A DNA stretch of 64,000 nucleotides from contig CAVOKW010000035.1 in assembly GCA_963696585.1 (NCBI GenBank), positions 248,001-312,000 on the forward strand. The letters run 5' to 3'. Positions 8,808-17,256 of this stretch are shown here, piece after piece; the stretch's first letter is position 1; every line of letters starts with the position of its first letter. This stretch comes from Parvibaculum sp963696585. Its GTDB lineage: Bacteria > Pseudomonadota > Alphaproteobacteria > Parvibaculales > Parvibaculaceae. The notes under the pieces are model-generated. The model saw only the letters and a program-made list of their open reading frames with translations. It was not told the origin of the DNA and did not search any database. Position numbers and translations under genes: made by a program.

Positions 8808-10286
8808 ATGAGCGACTTGACCAGGCTGACACTCGCGGGTGCACGTGATGCATTGCGGAAGAAAGAAACATCTGCCGTCGAGCTGACGCAGGCCTATCTC
8901 CAGGAGATGGAAGCGGCCGCCAGCCTCAATGCCTATGTGCTGACCACGCCGGAAAAGGCGCTCAACATGGCCAAGGCCTCAGATGCCAAACGCGCACGCG
9001 GCGCGGAAGGCGCGCTGGAAGGGCTGCCGCTCGGCATCAAGGATCTGTTTTGCACCGAAGGTGTGCGCACAACGGCGTGCAGCCATATTCTCGATGGTTT
9101 CGTGCCGCCTTATGAATCCCATGTCACCGCCAATCTGTGGCGCGACGGCGCAGTGATGCTCGGCAAGCTCAATAATGATGAGTTCGCGATGGGTTCGTCC
9201 AATGAGACGAGCTATTACGGCCCGGTGATCAATCCCTGGCGCCGCGAGGGCGATGTCACGCCGCTGGTGCCGGGTGGCTCCTCGGGTGGTTCGTCTGCGG
9301 CTGTTGCGGCGCATCTATGTCTGGCGGCGACGGCAACCGATACGGGCGGTTCCATCCGTCAGCCTGCTGCCTTTACCGGAACGGTCGGCATCAAGCCAAC
9401 CTATGGGCGCTGCTCGCGCTGGGGCATTGTCGCCTTTGCTTCCTCGCTCGATCAGGCGGGGCCGATCACGCGCGATGTGCGCGATGCGGCGATCATGCTG
9501 CGTTCCATGGCGGGCCATGACGAAAATGACGCAACGAGCGTTGATCGTCCCGTGCCGGATTATGAACTGGCGCTTGGGCAGAGCCTCAAGGGACTGAGCG
9601 TCGGTATTCCCAAGGAATATCGCGTCGAGGGCATGTCGGCCGAGATCGACGCGCTTTGGGATCGTGGCATCGAGTGGCTCAAGGCGGCTGGTGCCGTCAT
9701 CAAGGAAGTCAGCCTGCCCAACACGAAATATGCGCTGCCGACCTATTACATTGTCGCGCCAGCGGAATGTTCGTCCAACCTTGCCCGCTATGATGGTGTT
9801 CGCTATGGCCTGCGGATCGAGGGCAAGGACATCACCGACATGTATGAGAAGACGCGCGCGGCCGGATTCGGCGCCGAGGTGCGTCGGCGCGTGCTGATGG
9901 GCACCTATGTGCTGTCGGCGGGATATTATGATGCCTATTACCTCAAGGCGCAGAAGGTGCGCTCGATGATCGCGCATGACTTTGCCCGCGCCTTTGCCGA
10001 TGTGGACGTGCTGCTGACGCCGACGGCGCCATCGGCGGCCTTCGGCATTGGCGAAAACACCGACGATCCGCTCGCCATGTATCTCAATGACGTGTTCACC
10101 GTGACCGTCAATCTCGCCGGTCTGCCGGGCATTTCCGTGCCGGCAGGTCTCTCGTCGCAAGGTTTGCCGCTCGGCCTTCAGCTCATTGGCCGAACATTTG
10201 ACGAAGAAACGCTGTTCAAGGCGGCTTATGCAATTGAAGAGGCGGCAGGCTTCACAGCCCGGCCGTCAGCCTGGTGGAAGGCATGA
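8808..10286 (+). CDS. gatA: Glutamyl/aspartyl-tRNA amidotransferase subunit A
   Basis: GatA is the amidase-signature subunit that releases ammonia from glutamine. The 492-residue protein shows the catalytic Lys in LGIKDLF, the glycine/serine-rich core GGSSGGSSAAVA and the nucleophile loop DTGGSIRQPAAF, making the Ser-cisSer-Lys triad. The ATG at 8808 sits four bases after the gatC stop and gives the family N-terminus SDLTRLTLAGARDAL; an upstream in-frame start at 8751 would lie inside gatC. The stop overlaps the gatB start (ATGA). Confidence 0.96.
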   Translation: MSDLTRLTLAGARDALRKKETSAVELTQAYLQEMEAAASLNAYVLTTPEKALNMAKASDAKRARGAEGALEGLPLGIKDLFCTEGVRTTACSHILDGFVPPYESHVTANLWRDGAVMLGKLNNDEFAMGSSNETSYYGPVINPWRREGDVTPLVPGGSSGGSSAAVAAHLCLAATATDTGGSIRQPAAFTGTVGIKPTYGRCSRWGIVAFASSLDQAGPITRDVRDAAIMLRSMAGHDENDATSVDRPVPDYELALGQSLKGLSVGIPKEYRVEGMSAEIDALWDRGIEWLKAAGAVIKEVSLPNTKYALPTYYIVAPAECSSNLARYDGVRYGLRIEGKDITDMYEKTRAAGFGAEVRRRVLMGTYVLSAGYYDAYYLKAQKVRSMIAHDFARAFADVDVLLTPTAPSAAFGIGENTDDPLAMYLNDVFTVTVNLAGLPGISVPAGLSSQGLPLGLQLIGRTFDEETLFKAAYAIEEAAGFTARPSAWWKA

Positions 10287-11785
10287 CCATGACTGTCATT
10301 ATGCGTGATCGCACACCGCGTCCCGAAGACCTGATCAAAGGCCTGACGGGTGACTGGGAAGTTATTCTGGGTCTCGAAGTCCATGCGCAGGTGACCTCGA
10401 ATGCCAAACTTTTCTCAGGCGCTTCCACTGAATTTGGGGCTGAGCCCAATACACAGGTGAGCCTCGTTGATGCGGCATTGCCCGGTATGCTGCCGGTCAT
10501 CAATCGCTATTGCGTGGAGCAGGCGGTGCGCACGGGGCTTGGGCTTCAGGCGCAGGTCAATCTGCGTTCGGTCTTTGATCGGAAGAATTATTTCTATCCC
10601 GATCTGCCACAGGGCTATCAGATTTCGCAGTTCAAGCACCCGATTGTCGGCGAAGGTGAGGTTGTCATCGATCTTCCCGGCGGTCGCAGCGAGATTGTCG
10701 GCATCGAGCGTCTGCATCTGGAACAGGACGCGGGCAAGAGCCTGCATGATCAGCACCCGTCGATGAGCTATGTCGATCTCAATCGATCCGGTGTTGCACT
10801 TATGGAAATCGTGTCACGCCCGGACATGCGTTCTTCTGATGAAGCAAAGGCTTACGTGACGAAGCTGCGAACAATTCTGCGCTATCTCGGCACCTGCGAC
10901 GGCAATATGGACGAGGGGAGTCTGCGTGCGGACGTGAATGTGTCGGTGCGTCGCGTGGGTGAGCCTTTGGGCACACGCTGCGAAATCAAGAACGTCAATT
11001 CGATCCGCTTCATTGGCCAGGCGATCGAATATGAAGCGCGTCGGCAGATTGAAATCATCGAAGAGGGGGGCTCGATCCGCCAGGAGACGCGCCTTTTTGA
11101 TCCCAAGACAGGCGAAACACGCTCCATGCGCTCGAAGGAAGAGGCGCATGACTACCGTTATTTCCCTGATCCCGACCTGCTGCCGCTGGCATTTTCCCGC
11201 GCATGGGTGGAAGAGATCGCGGCAAGCCTGCCGGAACTTCCTGACGCCAAGAAGGCCCGCCTGATGGCTGACTATGGCCTCTCAGCCTATGACGCGAGTG
11301 TGCTGATCGGGGAAAGTGCGCGGGCGGATTACTTTGAAGAGGTCGCCAAAGGGCGCGATGCGAAACTCGCCTCCAACTGGGTGACGGGTGAATTGTTCGG
11401 TGCTTTGAACCGCGAAGGACACTCGATCGAGCAGTCTCCGGTGAGCGCAAAACAGCTCGGAGAGCTTATTGATCTGCTCGCTGACGAGACGATTTCGGGA
11501 CGAATCGCCAAGCAGGTTTTCGAATCAATGTACAAAACAGGTCGTGACGCGGCCAAAATCGTCGAAGAAGACGGTCTGCGCCAAGTCACTGATTTAGGGG
11601 CGATTGAGGCTGCAATTGACGTCGTGCTCGCCGCAAACCCCGACAAAGTCGAACAAACAAAAGTCAAGCCCGCTCTTGCAGCCTGGTTTGTCGGCCAAGT
11701 GATGAAATCCACGTCTGGCAAGGCAAATCCGCAAGTCGTCAATCAGATTCTTGCGCGCAAGCTGGGTCTTTCGTCCGAGGACTGA
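10283..11785 (+). CDS. gatB: Glutamyl/aspartyl-tRNA amidotransferase subunit B
   Basis: GatB binds the misacylated tRNA, phosphorylates the acyl group and receives ammonia from GatA. The 500-residue protein shows the cradle-domain signature GLEVHAQVTSNAKLFS near the N-terminus, RSKEEAHDYRYFPDPDL in the kinase-like active site, and a C-terminal YqeY-like tail (about 350-500) ending near NPQVVNQILARKLG. The ATG at 10283 overlaps the gatA stop by four bases; ATG codons at 10289 and 10301 are alternatives. The operon ends here. Confidence 0.96.
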   Translation: MTMTVIMRDRTPRPEDLIKGLTGDWEVILGLEVHAQVTSNAKLFSGASTEFGAEPNTQVSLVDAALPGMLPVINRYCVEQAVRTGLGLQAQVNLRSVFDRKNYFYPDLPQGYQISQFKHPIVGEGEVVIDLPGGRSEIVGIERLHLEQDAGKSLHDQHPSMSYVDLNRSGVALMEIVSRPDMRSSDEAKAYVTKLRTILRYLGTCDGNMDEGSLRADVNVSVRRVGEPLGTRCEIKNVNSIRFIGQAIEYEARRQIEIIEEGGSIRQETRLFDPKTGETRSMRSKEEAHDYRYFPDPDLLPLAFSRAWVEEIAASLPELPDAKKARLMADYGLSAYDASVLIGESARADYFEEVAKGRDAKLASNWVTGELFGALNREGHSIEQSPVSAKQLGELIDLLADETISGRIAKQVFESMYKTGRDAAKIVEEDGLRQVTDLGAIEAAIDVVLAANPDKVEQTKVKPALAAWFVGQVMKSTSGKANPQVVNQILARKLGLSSED

Positions 11786-12003
11786 CGAATTTTTCAGGCC
11801 CCCTGATGAACCTGTTGGTGACCATTTTCGGCTGAAACTGGCGCGCGCCCGCTTGCACAAATCTGTTGCATTGTATTGCCGAGCGCTTTTTGCGCGCTCA
11901 TATTATTTGTGCGCGCCTGAGGGGTACGAGGGCGTCACGAGTGTGTGCGTTGCGAGTTAATGGATTGTCGCCAGCTAGATGGCACATCAGGAGCAATAGA
12001 ACC

Positions 12004-12393
12004 ATGGCTACCACTACGACAGCTAAACCGAAAGCCGCCGCTGCCAAAAAGCCTGCGGCCAAGAAGGCCCCTGCCAAAAAGGCAGTTGCGAAGAAGAAAC
12101 CTGCTGCCAAGAAGCCTGTGGCCAAGAAGCCCGCAGTCAAGAAGGCCGCAGTGAAGAAGCCGGCCGTGAAGAAGGTCGCGGCCAAGAAGCCCGCAGCCAA
12201 GAAGCCTGCCGCCAAGAAGCCAGCGGTCAAGAAGCCTGCGGCCAAGAAGCCCGCAGTCAAGAAGGCCGTGAAGAAGCCCGCCGTGAAGAAGGCTGTGGTC
12301 AAGAAGCCCGCAGTCAAGAAGGTTGCGGTCAAGAAGCCCGCTGCCAAGAAGCCTGCCGCCGCCAAGAAGGCGACAGTCAAGAAGGCTGCTTAA
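12004..12393 (+). CDS. Histone H1-like lysine/alanine/proline repeat protein
   Basis: After a short leader (MATTTTAKPKAAAA) the 129 residues are almost wholly built of KKPAA, KKPAV and KKAV units, more than twenty in a row, without any globular domain. This is the pattern of the H1-like C-terminal-domain proteins of bacteria (HctB or AlgP type), which bind and compact DNA without sequence preference. The ATG at 12004 follows an AGGAG six to ten bases upstream. At DNA level the unit is a near-repeat of GCCAAGAAGCC, so copy number probably varies between strains. Confidence 0.8.
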   Translation: MATTTTAKPKAAAAKKPAAKKAPAKKAVAKKKPAAKKPVAKKPAVKKAAVKKPAVKKVAAKKPAAKKPAAKKPAVKKPAAKKPAVKKAVKKPAVKKAVVKKPAVKKVAVKKPAAKKPAAAKKATVKKAA

Positions 12394-12539
12394 TCGATAC
12401 TCGCCGGCCTGTCCGCCTAACGTCTGGCAGTTCGATGCCTCTCATGGACGGGCCGGTGATATTGGTTAGCGTGGCTTGATCACGCCACCTCATTTGAGTC
12501 GTGGCGTTGATCGGGTTGTTCAGGGGCTCTACTGGAGCG

Positions 12540-12850
12540 GCGTGATTTGGCCATTTTGACGGTCGGACATTCTTATCCTCAAGCCCGGACAAGTTTCCGT
12601 ACGCGAATGAGCGGCATACGAATTAAGTGATCCGCCTGTACGGCGTGATGAATGCGCGCCTGAAGGATAGGGACTTTCTCGCTGGCCGCACGTCCATCGC
12701 GAACATGATTGCTGGCATGGGTTGTACCCATCAGGACCATGGCCAGTGATTGAAAGACCTCCCGCAACTCGGGGATGGTTCGAGCGGGTTGGTGCCCGTC
12801 CTGCCGTTCCAAGGGGCTTCGGGCCCGGCCGTCACTTGCGGCAGGGGAAG
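12540..12850 (+). pseudogene. Decayed glutathione S-transferase (YfcG/YghU type), C-terminal half
   Basis: Reading the plus strand gives pieces that line up with the intact transferase at 13524-14156: SPDKFPYANERHTN (intact: APEKVPYAIERYTN), then RLYGVMNARLKDRDFLAG (intact: RLIGVLEKRLGEAAYMAG), then HQDHGQ, and after a frameshift RGWFERVGARPAVPRGF (intact: RRWLEAVGARPAVQRGM). In-frame stops (TAA near 12628, TGA near 12747) and the frameshift near 12775 show that it is dead. No N-terminal thioredoxin part is visible. It is divergent enough to be an old paralogue rather than a recent copy. Confidence 0.75.
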
Positions 12851-12960
12851 CAGGGAGACAGATGAAGAAATCCGGGCAGGCGCAGATGCGATGTCCGGGC
12901 AGCGCACGCATTATAATACCAGGACTTAACAGTCCTCTCGACTGTGCTAAGCTCTCAGCG

Positions 12961-13020
12961 TGTCCGGCAGCCCGGACACGCTGTTTGCATTTCAGGGCCG
13001 GGTGTCCGGCAGCCCGGACA
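12961..13020. repeat. Two direct copies of a palindromic unit upstream of a secreted-protein gene
   Basis: TGTCCGGCAGCCCGGACA occurs at 12961-12978 and again at 13003-13020, 42 bases apart. In each, TGTCCGG pairs with CCGGACA around a four-base CAGC loop. The spacer sequence is also repeated (GCTGTTTGC, TTTCAGGG). The block ends 55 bases before the gene at 13075 and could be a regulatory or transcription-pausing element. Confidence 0.7.
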
Positions 13021-13074
13021 GGCTGTTTGCGTTTCAGGGATGCGGTGGCCCCGATTTATCCCTTGGGAGTGATC

Positions 13075-13440
13075 ATGACGATTTTTGATAAGACCTGCAT
13101 GATAGCTATAGCTGGCGTGTTCCTGCTCTGCTTCGGGACGGCAGGTATTGCCTCGGCGGAAGTCATTACGGGCACCGGCACGCTGATCAAGAAAGATGCC
13201 TATGGTACGCAGACAGAGTGGGGCAGTGGCCTGAACCTGCCGCGCGCAGGCCGCATCGCGCGCGTTATGGATGGCACTTATGGCTTTACGCTGCGGGACA
13301 AGTCAGGCGCACGCGTTGCCGATTTTCTCGATCCGCAGATGGCGGTCGGGACGAGCCTTGCTGCAGGGCAATATGTGATTGAGCCTTATGTCTGCGCACG
13401 TCATCGCCATCATCACGTGGAAGTGACCGTCGAATATTGA
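13075..13440 (+). CDS. Small exported protein of unknown function
   Basis: The 121-residue protein starts with a clear signal peptide (positive start, hydrophobic core AIAGVFLLCFG, likely cleavage after IASAE or ASA near residue 25). The mature part is about 95 residues with predicted beta character and ends in a histidine-rich tail (CARHRHHHVEV) that could bind metal. The ATG at 13075 follows CTTGGGAGTGATC; an earlier in-frame start at 12775 would run through the transferase pseudogene and the repeats. I do not recognise the family. Confidence 0.6.
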   Translation: MTIFDKTCMIAIAGVFLLCFGTAGIASAEVITGTGTLIKKDAYGTQTEWGSGLNLPRAGRIARVMDGTYGFTLRDKSGARVADFLDPQMAVGTSLAAGQYVIEPYVCARHRHHHVEVTVEY

Positions 13441-13523
13441 CGATCCCAAATGACTTTCTCTGGCATCGCACCGCGTCAATCCCCATTTGGCGTTGATCCA
13501 TTCATTCGAGCCGGAGACATCCC

Positions 13524-14156
13524 ATGATCGACTTCTACACCTGGACCACGCCGAACGGGCGCAAGATCGCCATCATGCTTGAGGAGACGGGTCTTGCCTA
13601 TGACGTGCATCCCGTCAACATCGGCAAGCAGGAACAGTTCGCCCCGGCGTTCTTGAAGATCAGTCCCAACAACAAGATCCCGGCGATTGTTGATCGCGAC
13701 GGCGATGGCGGCCCGATCTCCGTTTTTGAATCAGGCGCGATCCTGATTTATCTCGCCGAGAAGACGGGCAAGTTTCTTGCCCCCGGAGGCGCGCAGCGCA
13801 TCGCCGCCATTGAGTGGCTGATGTTTCAGATGGCCTCGATCGGTCCGATGTTCGGTCAACTCTCCCACTTCACCATCCATGCGCCCGAGAAAGTTCCCTA
13901 TGCGATCGAGCGCTATACGAATGAATCGCTCCGCCTGATCGGGGTGCTGGAGAAGCGTCTGGGCGAGGCTGCCTATATGGCAGGGGATTATTCGATTGCC
14001 GACATGGCGACATATCCTTGGGTGAAGCCCGTTTTTGAAGGGCTTGCCAGGCAGCGTCCCGATGACTTTGCCGACAGGAATAACGTCAGACGCTGGCTTG
14101 AGGCTGTTGGCGCAAGACCGGCTGTCCAGCGCGGGATGCTCGTTCCCCGGCTCTGA
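13524..14156 (+). CDS. Glutathione S-transferase, YfcG/YghU-like
   Basis: A 210-residue cytosolic glutathione transferase. The N-terminal thioredoxin-like domain has the TWTTPNGRKIAIMLEE segment, with the NGRK turn typical of the YfcG/YghU (Nu-class-like) group, and the glutathione-binding VFESGAILIYLAEK. The helical C-terminal domain has the GDYSIADMATYPW signature. Members act as disulfide-bond reductases or organic-hydroperoxide reductases. It begins 83 bases after the exported protein and is closed by a strong terminator. A decayed paralogue lies about 0.7 kb upstream. Confidence 0.92.
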   Translation: MIDFYTWTTPNGRKIAIMLEETGLAYDVHPVNIGKQEQFAPAFLKISPNNKIPAIVDRDGDGGPISVFESGAILIYLAEKTGKFLAPGGAQRIAAIEWLMFQMASIGPMFGQLSHFTIHAPEKVPYAIERYTNESLRLIGVLEKRLGEAAYMAGDYSIADMATYPWVKPVFEGLARQRPDDFADRNNVRRWLEAVGARPAVQRGMLVPRL

Positions 14157-14174
14157 TGACGCGCCAATTCATTC

Positions 14175-14212
14175 AAAACCCCGGTACGGCTTTGCGCCTG
14201 CCGGGGTTTTTT
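14175..14212 (+). terminator. Rho-independent terminator after the glutathione transferase
   Basis: AAAACCCCGG (14175-14184) pairs with CCGGGGTTTT (14201-14210) around a 16-base loop, followed by more T residues. It lies 18 bases after the stop codon. Confidence 0.85.
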
Positions 14213-14351
14213 AGTCATGGTGACTCCCCGATTAACCAATTCTTCAGCGCGGAGTGGAATGCTTTTCCACAGGCAAGGGGGGCTCCTTGCAGCTTCGGTG
14301 TGCGGTGCCGCGATTGGGACGGTGCGGACCGGCCAATGAGGAGATGGGCGA

Positions 14352-14621
14352 ATGGCGCGAATGCAACTTGATCTGGCGAGTACAGGGCAGCTTTCACCGG
14401 AAAGCGGCAGCAGCGACGCGCTCTATAATCTGGGGCTGATGTATTCGACCGGCACAGAGGTCGAGCCCAATCTCGTCATGGCGCATAAATGGTTCAACCT
14501 CGCCGCCATGAAGGGCAGCGAGGCCGCGCGCTCCTATCGGGCTGAACTCGCCCAGGAAATGTCAAAAGAAGAGATCGCCGAAGCCCAGCGCCAGGCGCGC
14601 GAGTGGCTGGCCAATCAGTAA
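14352..14621 (+). CDS. Short SEL1-repeat protein
   Basis: The 89 residues contain about one and a half SEL1-type tetratricopeptide repeats: ALYNLGLMYSTGTEVEPNL followed by MAHKWFNLAAMKGSEAAR, and then a basic/acidic helix (EEIAEAQRQAREWLAN). No signal peptide is seen, so it is probably cytoplasmic and acts by protein contact. It stands alone between the transferase terminator and tesB. The exact partner is unknown. Confidence 0.75.
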   Translation: MARMQLDLASTGQLSPESGSSDALYNLGLMYSTGTEVEPNLVMAHKWFNLAAMKGSEAARSYRAELAQEMSKEEIAEAQRQAREWLANQ

Positions 14622-14762
14622 GCGGTTCTCCGCCGTTCACCCTCTCCGCAAATCTGCCGCGCCTTTTTTGCACTGCAAACGGTGACAGAAGAGGGGCGAC
14701 CTCCTATGTTCGCGACGTCAATGCGGGTTTTACGCGTGACAAGCCGCCGAGAAGGAGTGCCC

Positions 14763-15620
14763 ATGGGCGAATTTGTCGATGATCTGGTCCGACTGCTCGA
14801 TATCGAGCAGATCGAGGTCAATTTGTTCCGTGGTTACAATCCCGAAGTCTATTGGCAGCGTGTGTTTGGCGGGCAGGTCATCGGGCAGGCGCTCGTCGCC
14901 GCCTATCGCACGGTTGAAGAGCGCGTGTGTCATTCGCTGCATGCCTATTTCATCCGGCCCGGCGACCCCAAGATCCCGATCCTTTATGAAGTGGACCGCG
15001 CCCGCGACGGCAAGAGCTTCACGACGCGGCGTGTCGTTGCCATTCAGCATGGCAAGCAGATTTTCAATCTCGCCGCTTCGTTCCAGGTGGTCGAGGAGGG
15101 CTTTGAGCATCAGGCCATGATGCCCGATGTGCCTCCACCTGAGGATTTGCCGAGCGACGCGGAGCTGCGCGCGGCCATGGCCTCCAGGCTGCCGCCGGAA
15201 ATGGCACAGCATTTCAATCGCGCCTGGCCTGTCGAGATACGCCCGGTCAATCCGCAGGATTTTCTCAATCCGCAAAAAATGCCCCCCCTCCAGCATATCT
15301 GGGTGCGCGCGCCGCGCTCGGTCGGCACCGCCGTCGCGATCAATCAATGCGTCATGGCCTATGCCTCGGACATGTCGCTGCTCGACACCTGTGTGCGTCC
15401 GCATGGGGTGAACTGGCTCTCCGGCAAGCTGCAAATGGCCAGTCTGGACCATGCCATGTGGTTTCACAGGCCGTTTCAGATGGATGAATGGCTGCTTTAT
15501 TCGCAGGACAGTCCCAGCGCGTCTGGTGCGCGCGGATTCAATCGTGGCGCCTTTTATACGCGGGAAGGGCGGCTTGTGGCCTCGGTGGCGCAGGAGGGTC
15601 TGGCCCGGTACCACGGTTAA
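14763..15620 (+). CDS. tesB: Acyl-CoA thioesterase II (TesB)
   Basis: TesB hydrolyses acyl-CoA of varied chain length to free acid and CoA. The 285-residue protein is a double hot-dog fold: the first half contains FGGQVIGQALVAAYRTV and HSLHAYFIRPGD, the second half the Asp-containing SLDHAMWFHRPFQMDEWLLY. The ATG at 14763 has a good AGAAGGAG site nine bases upstream; an in-frame ATG at 14682 would add 27 residues not seen in the family. It is monocistronic, 87 bases before the tRNA gene. Confidence 0.93.
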   Translation: MGEFVDDLVRLLDIEQIEVNLFRGYNPEVYWQRVFGGQVIGQALVAAYRTVEERVCHSLHAYFIRPGDPKIPILYEVDRARDGKSFTTRRVVAIQHGKQIFNLAASFQVVEEGFEHQAMMPDVPPPEDLPSDAELRAAMASRLPPEMAQHFNRAWPVEIRPVNPQDFLNPQKMPPLQHIWVRAPRSVGTAVAINQCVMAYASDMSLLDTCVRPHGVNWLSGKLQMASLDHAMWFHRPFQMDEWLLYSQDSPSASGARGFNRGAFYTREGRLVASVAQEGLARYHG

Positions 15621-15706
15621 CCCCTCAAATTATTGCTGCCCGGGTTGTTTTTGCGCCCACGCCCCTTGAAGCGGGCGCGGTTCTTGGGCATACACGGGGC
15701 TCGTGC

Positions 15707-15799
15707 GGAGACGTGGCCGAGAGGCTGAAGGCGACGGTTTGCTAAACCGTTATACGGTGTAAAGCCGTATCGAGGGTTCGAATCCCTCCGTCTCCGCCA
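15707..15799 (+). tRNA. tRNA-Ser (anticodon GCT)
   Basis: The acceptor stem GGAGACG (15707-15713) pairs with CGTCTCC (15789-15795); the T arm reads GAGGGTTCGAATCCCTC. The anticodon loop TTGCTAA places GCT at 15741-15743, which reads AGC/AGT serine codons. A long variable arm (ATACGG...CCGTAT) is present as expected for serine tRNA. The CCA end is encoded (15797-15799). The last 17 bases have a near copy at 21054-21070. Confidence 0.96.
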
Positions 15800-15996
15800 C
15801 CCTACGCCTTCGGCTTCGGGTGGCAGGCCATCTTTGCCCTGTCACCCTGCGCTTTGTGATGGCTCCGTGTGCCAGCCTGTTGCTCAAACCGCCCGAGAGG
15901 GCATAATCATGCCGCGACTCTAATCCCAAATGGGGGAAACTTTAGTGGCAGGTCACCATGATCCTTGTCCTGAAGGGCGGCGATACCCGACGGTCT

Positions 15997-16929
15997 TCAG
16001 GCCGAACTATTCAGACTCGTGGCAATTTTCAGGATATGGCCTATGCGGTTGCGCAGCCACTTATGGCCCTGATCTTCGTCGAAATTTTTGGCCCAGACGA
16101 GCGAGCTTTTGATGCGCGGCAGGGCGACGGGGGCCTTGAGAATGGTGAGTGCATGGTCGGGCAGATGGCGCTGAATGAAACCGAGCCCCGTGACGCCTAC
16201 AAGATCGGTGACTTCGAGAATGCCCGGAATGATGCTCACATCCGGCATCACGCAACGGATGTCACGCGTGATGCCGGCCTTACGCAGGGCCTCTTCCACC
16301 AGCGTTCGCGCGGTATGGGTTTCCGATGTCACCACATAGCGTAGATTGTCGAGTGTTTCCCTCGTCATGGGGAGCGAGAGTGCGGGATGATTGTACCGGA
16401 CAGTGAAGGCCAGTTGTTCCTCAAACAGGATTTCGTGGCTCATGTTTTCATCGACATGGGCGGCAGGCATGATTGCGGTTTCGACTGTGCCGTTGCGGAT
16501 GTCGCTCAGCAGTTGCGGCGTGTCAGGATTTTGCAGCACGAATTCGAGTTTGGCGTTGGGTGCCTCCTGCTCAAACAGATTGGCGAGCGCGGGGGCCAAT
16601 AGCGAACGGTAGAGATCATTGAAGCCGACGCGGAAATGGCGCGTTGAGGTTTCTGGATCAAACTGGCGCACGGATGTCAATATGCCTTCGACAGAGGCGA
16701 GTGCATGGCTGATCGGCAATGCGAGGGTGGTTGCAACCCGTGTCGGCTTCATAGTGTTGCCCGAGCGGAAGAACAGAGCATCGCCCGTGAAATCGCGCAG
16801 ACGCCGCAGCGCGTTGCTTACGGCAGGTTGTGACATGTCAAGTTTTTGTGCTGCCGCACCGATGCTGCGTTCACGGTAAACGGCGTCAAAGACAAGTAGC
16901 AGATTGAGATCAAGCTCGCGGATATTCAC
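15997..16929 (-). CDS. LysR-family transcriptional regulator
   Basis: A 310-residue LysR-type regulator. The N-terminal winged helix-turn-helix reads DLNLLLVFDAVYRERS, then AAAQKLDMSQPAVSNALRRLR; the rest is the periplasmic-binding-like effector domain, and the effector is unknown. A GTG at 16929 puts the helix-turn-helix at the normal distance from the start; the open frame continues 19 codons upstream to an ATG at 16986, but that extension is unlike the family. It is divergent from the autotransporter gene and may control it. Confidence 0.9.
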   Translation of the reverse strand: MNIRELDLNLLLVFDAVYRERSIGAAAQKLDMSQPAVSNALRRLRDFTGDALFFRSGNTMKPTRVATTLALPISHALASVEGILTSVRQFDPETSTRHFRVGFNDLYRSLLAPALANLFEQEAPNAKLEFVLQNPDTPQLLSDIRNGTVETAIMPAAHVDENMSHEILFEEQLAFTVRYNHPALSLPMTRETLDNLRYVVTSETHTARTLVEEALRKAGITRDIRCVMPDVSIIPGILEVTDLVGVTGLGFIQRHLPDHALTILKAPVALPRIKSSLVWAKNFDEDQGHKWLRNRIGHILKIATSLNSSA

Positions 16930-17004
16930 AATGGTGCCTTTTTGTACCGATCTGGGGCTGTGACGAGCGTCGGCAGATCTCGTCATTCATATGTTGAATA
17001 ACAT

Positions 17005-17023
17005 TTATTTCCGTAACGAATAA
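17005..17023. promoter_or_regulatory. Possible LysR-type binding site in the lysR-autotransporter intergenic region
   Basis: The 19-base segment TTATTTCCGTAACGAATAA has TTATT and AATAA arms, an interrupted dyad of the T-N11-A kind that LysR proteins bind. It lies 76 bases upstream of the LysR start and 234 bases before the autotransporter start. Apart from this I see no clear element in the 327-base gap 16930-17256. The site is an inference from shape only. Confidence 0.3.
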
Positions 17024-17256
17024 TAGGTCACTTGCTGAATATCCAGTGGCCATACGGCAAATAAACTGACGCATTGCATGAGGTCTCCGGCAAGTGCGGC
17101 TTGTGCCGACTCTATGCGTTGTTGCATTGGTTGTAAGGGGCAGACGGTAAACCTGCGGGGGCCGTCCTCACATTTGAATCAACCATGACTTGACCGGCGC
17201 AGCAAGCCGCGCGGTGCGAAACCTTGCGTGCCATGCCGGTTGCCAAAGGGCTCAAT

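Noticed and set aside
11866..12003. Upstream extension of the H1-like gene
   Set aside because: The extra 46 codons are not lysine/alanine-rich, and the ATG at 12004 has its own AGGAG site.
12579..12911. 110-codon minus-strand frame in the gap after the H1-like gene
   Set aside because: The plus strand of the same DNA reads as a decayed glutathione transferase, which explains the coding-like composition; the minus frame has no family features.
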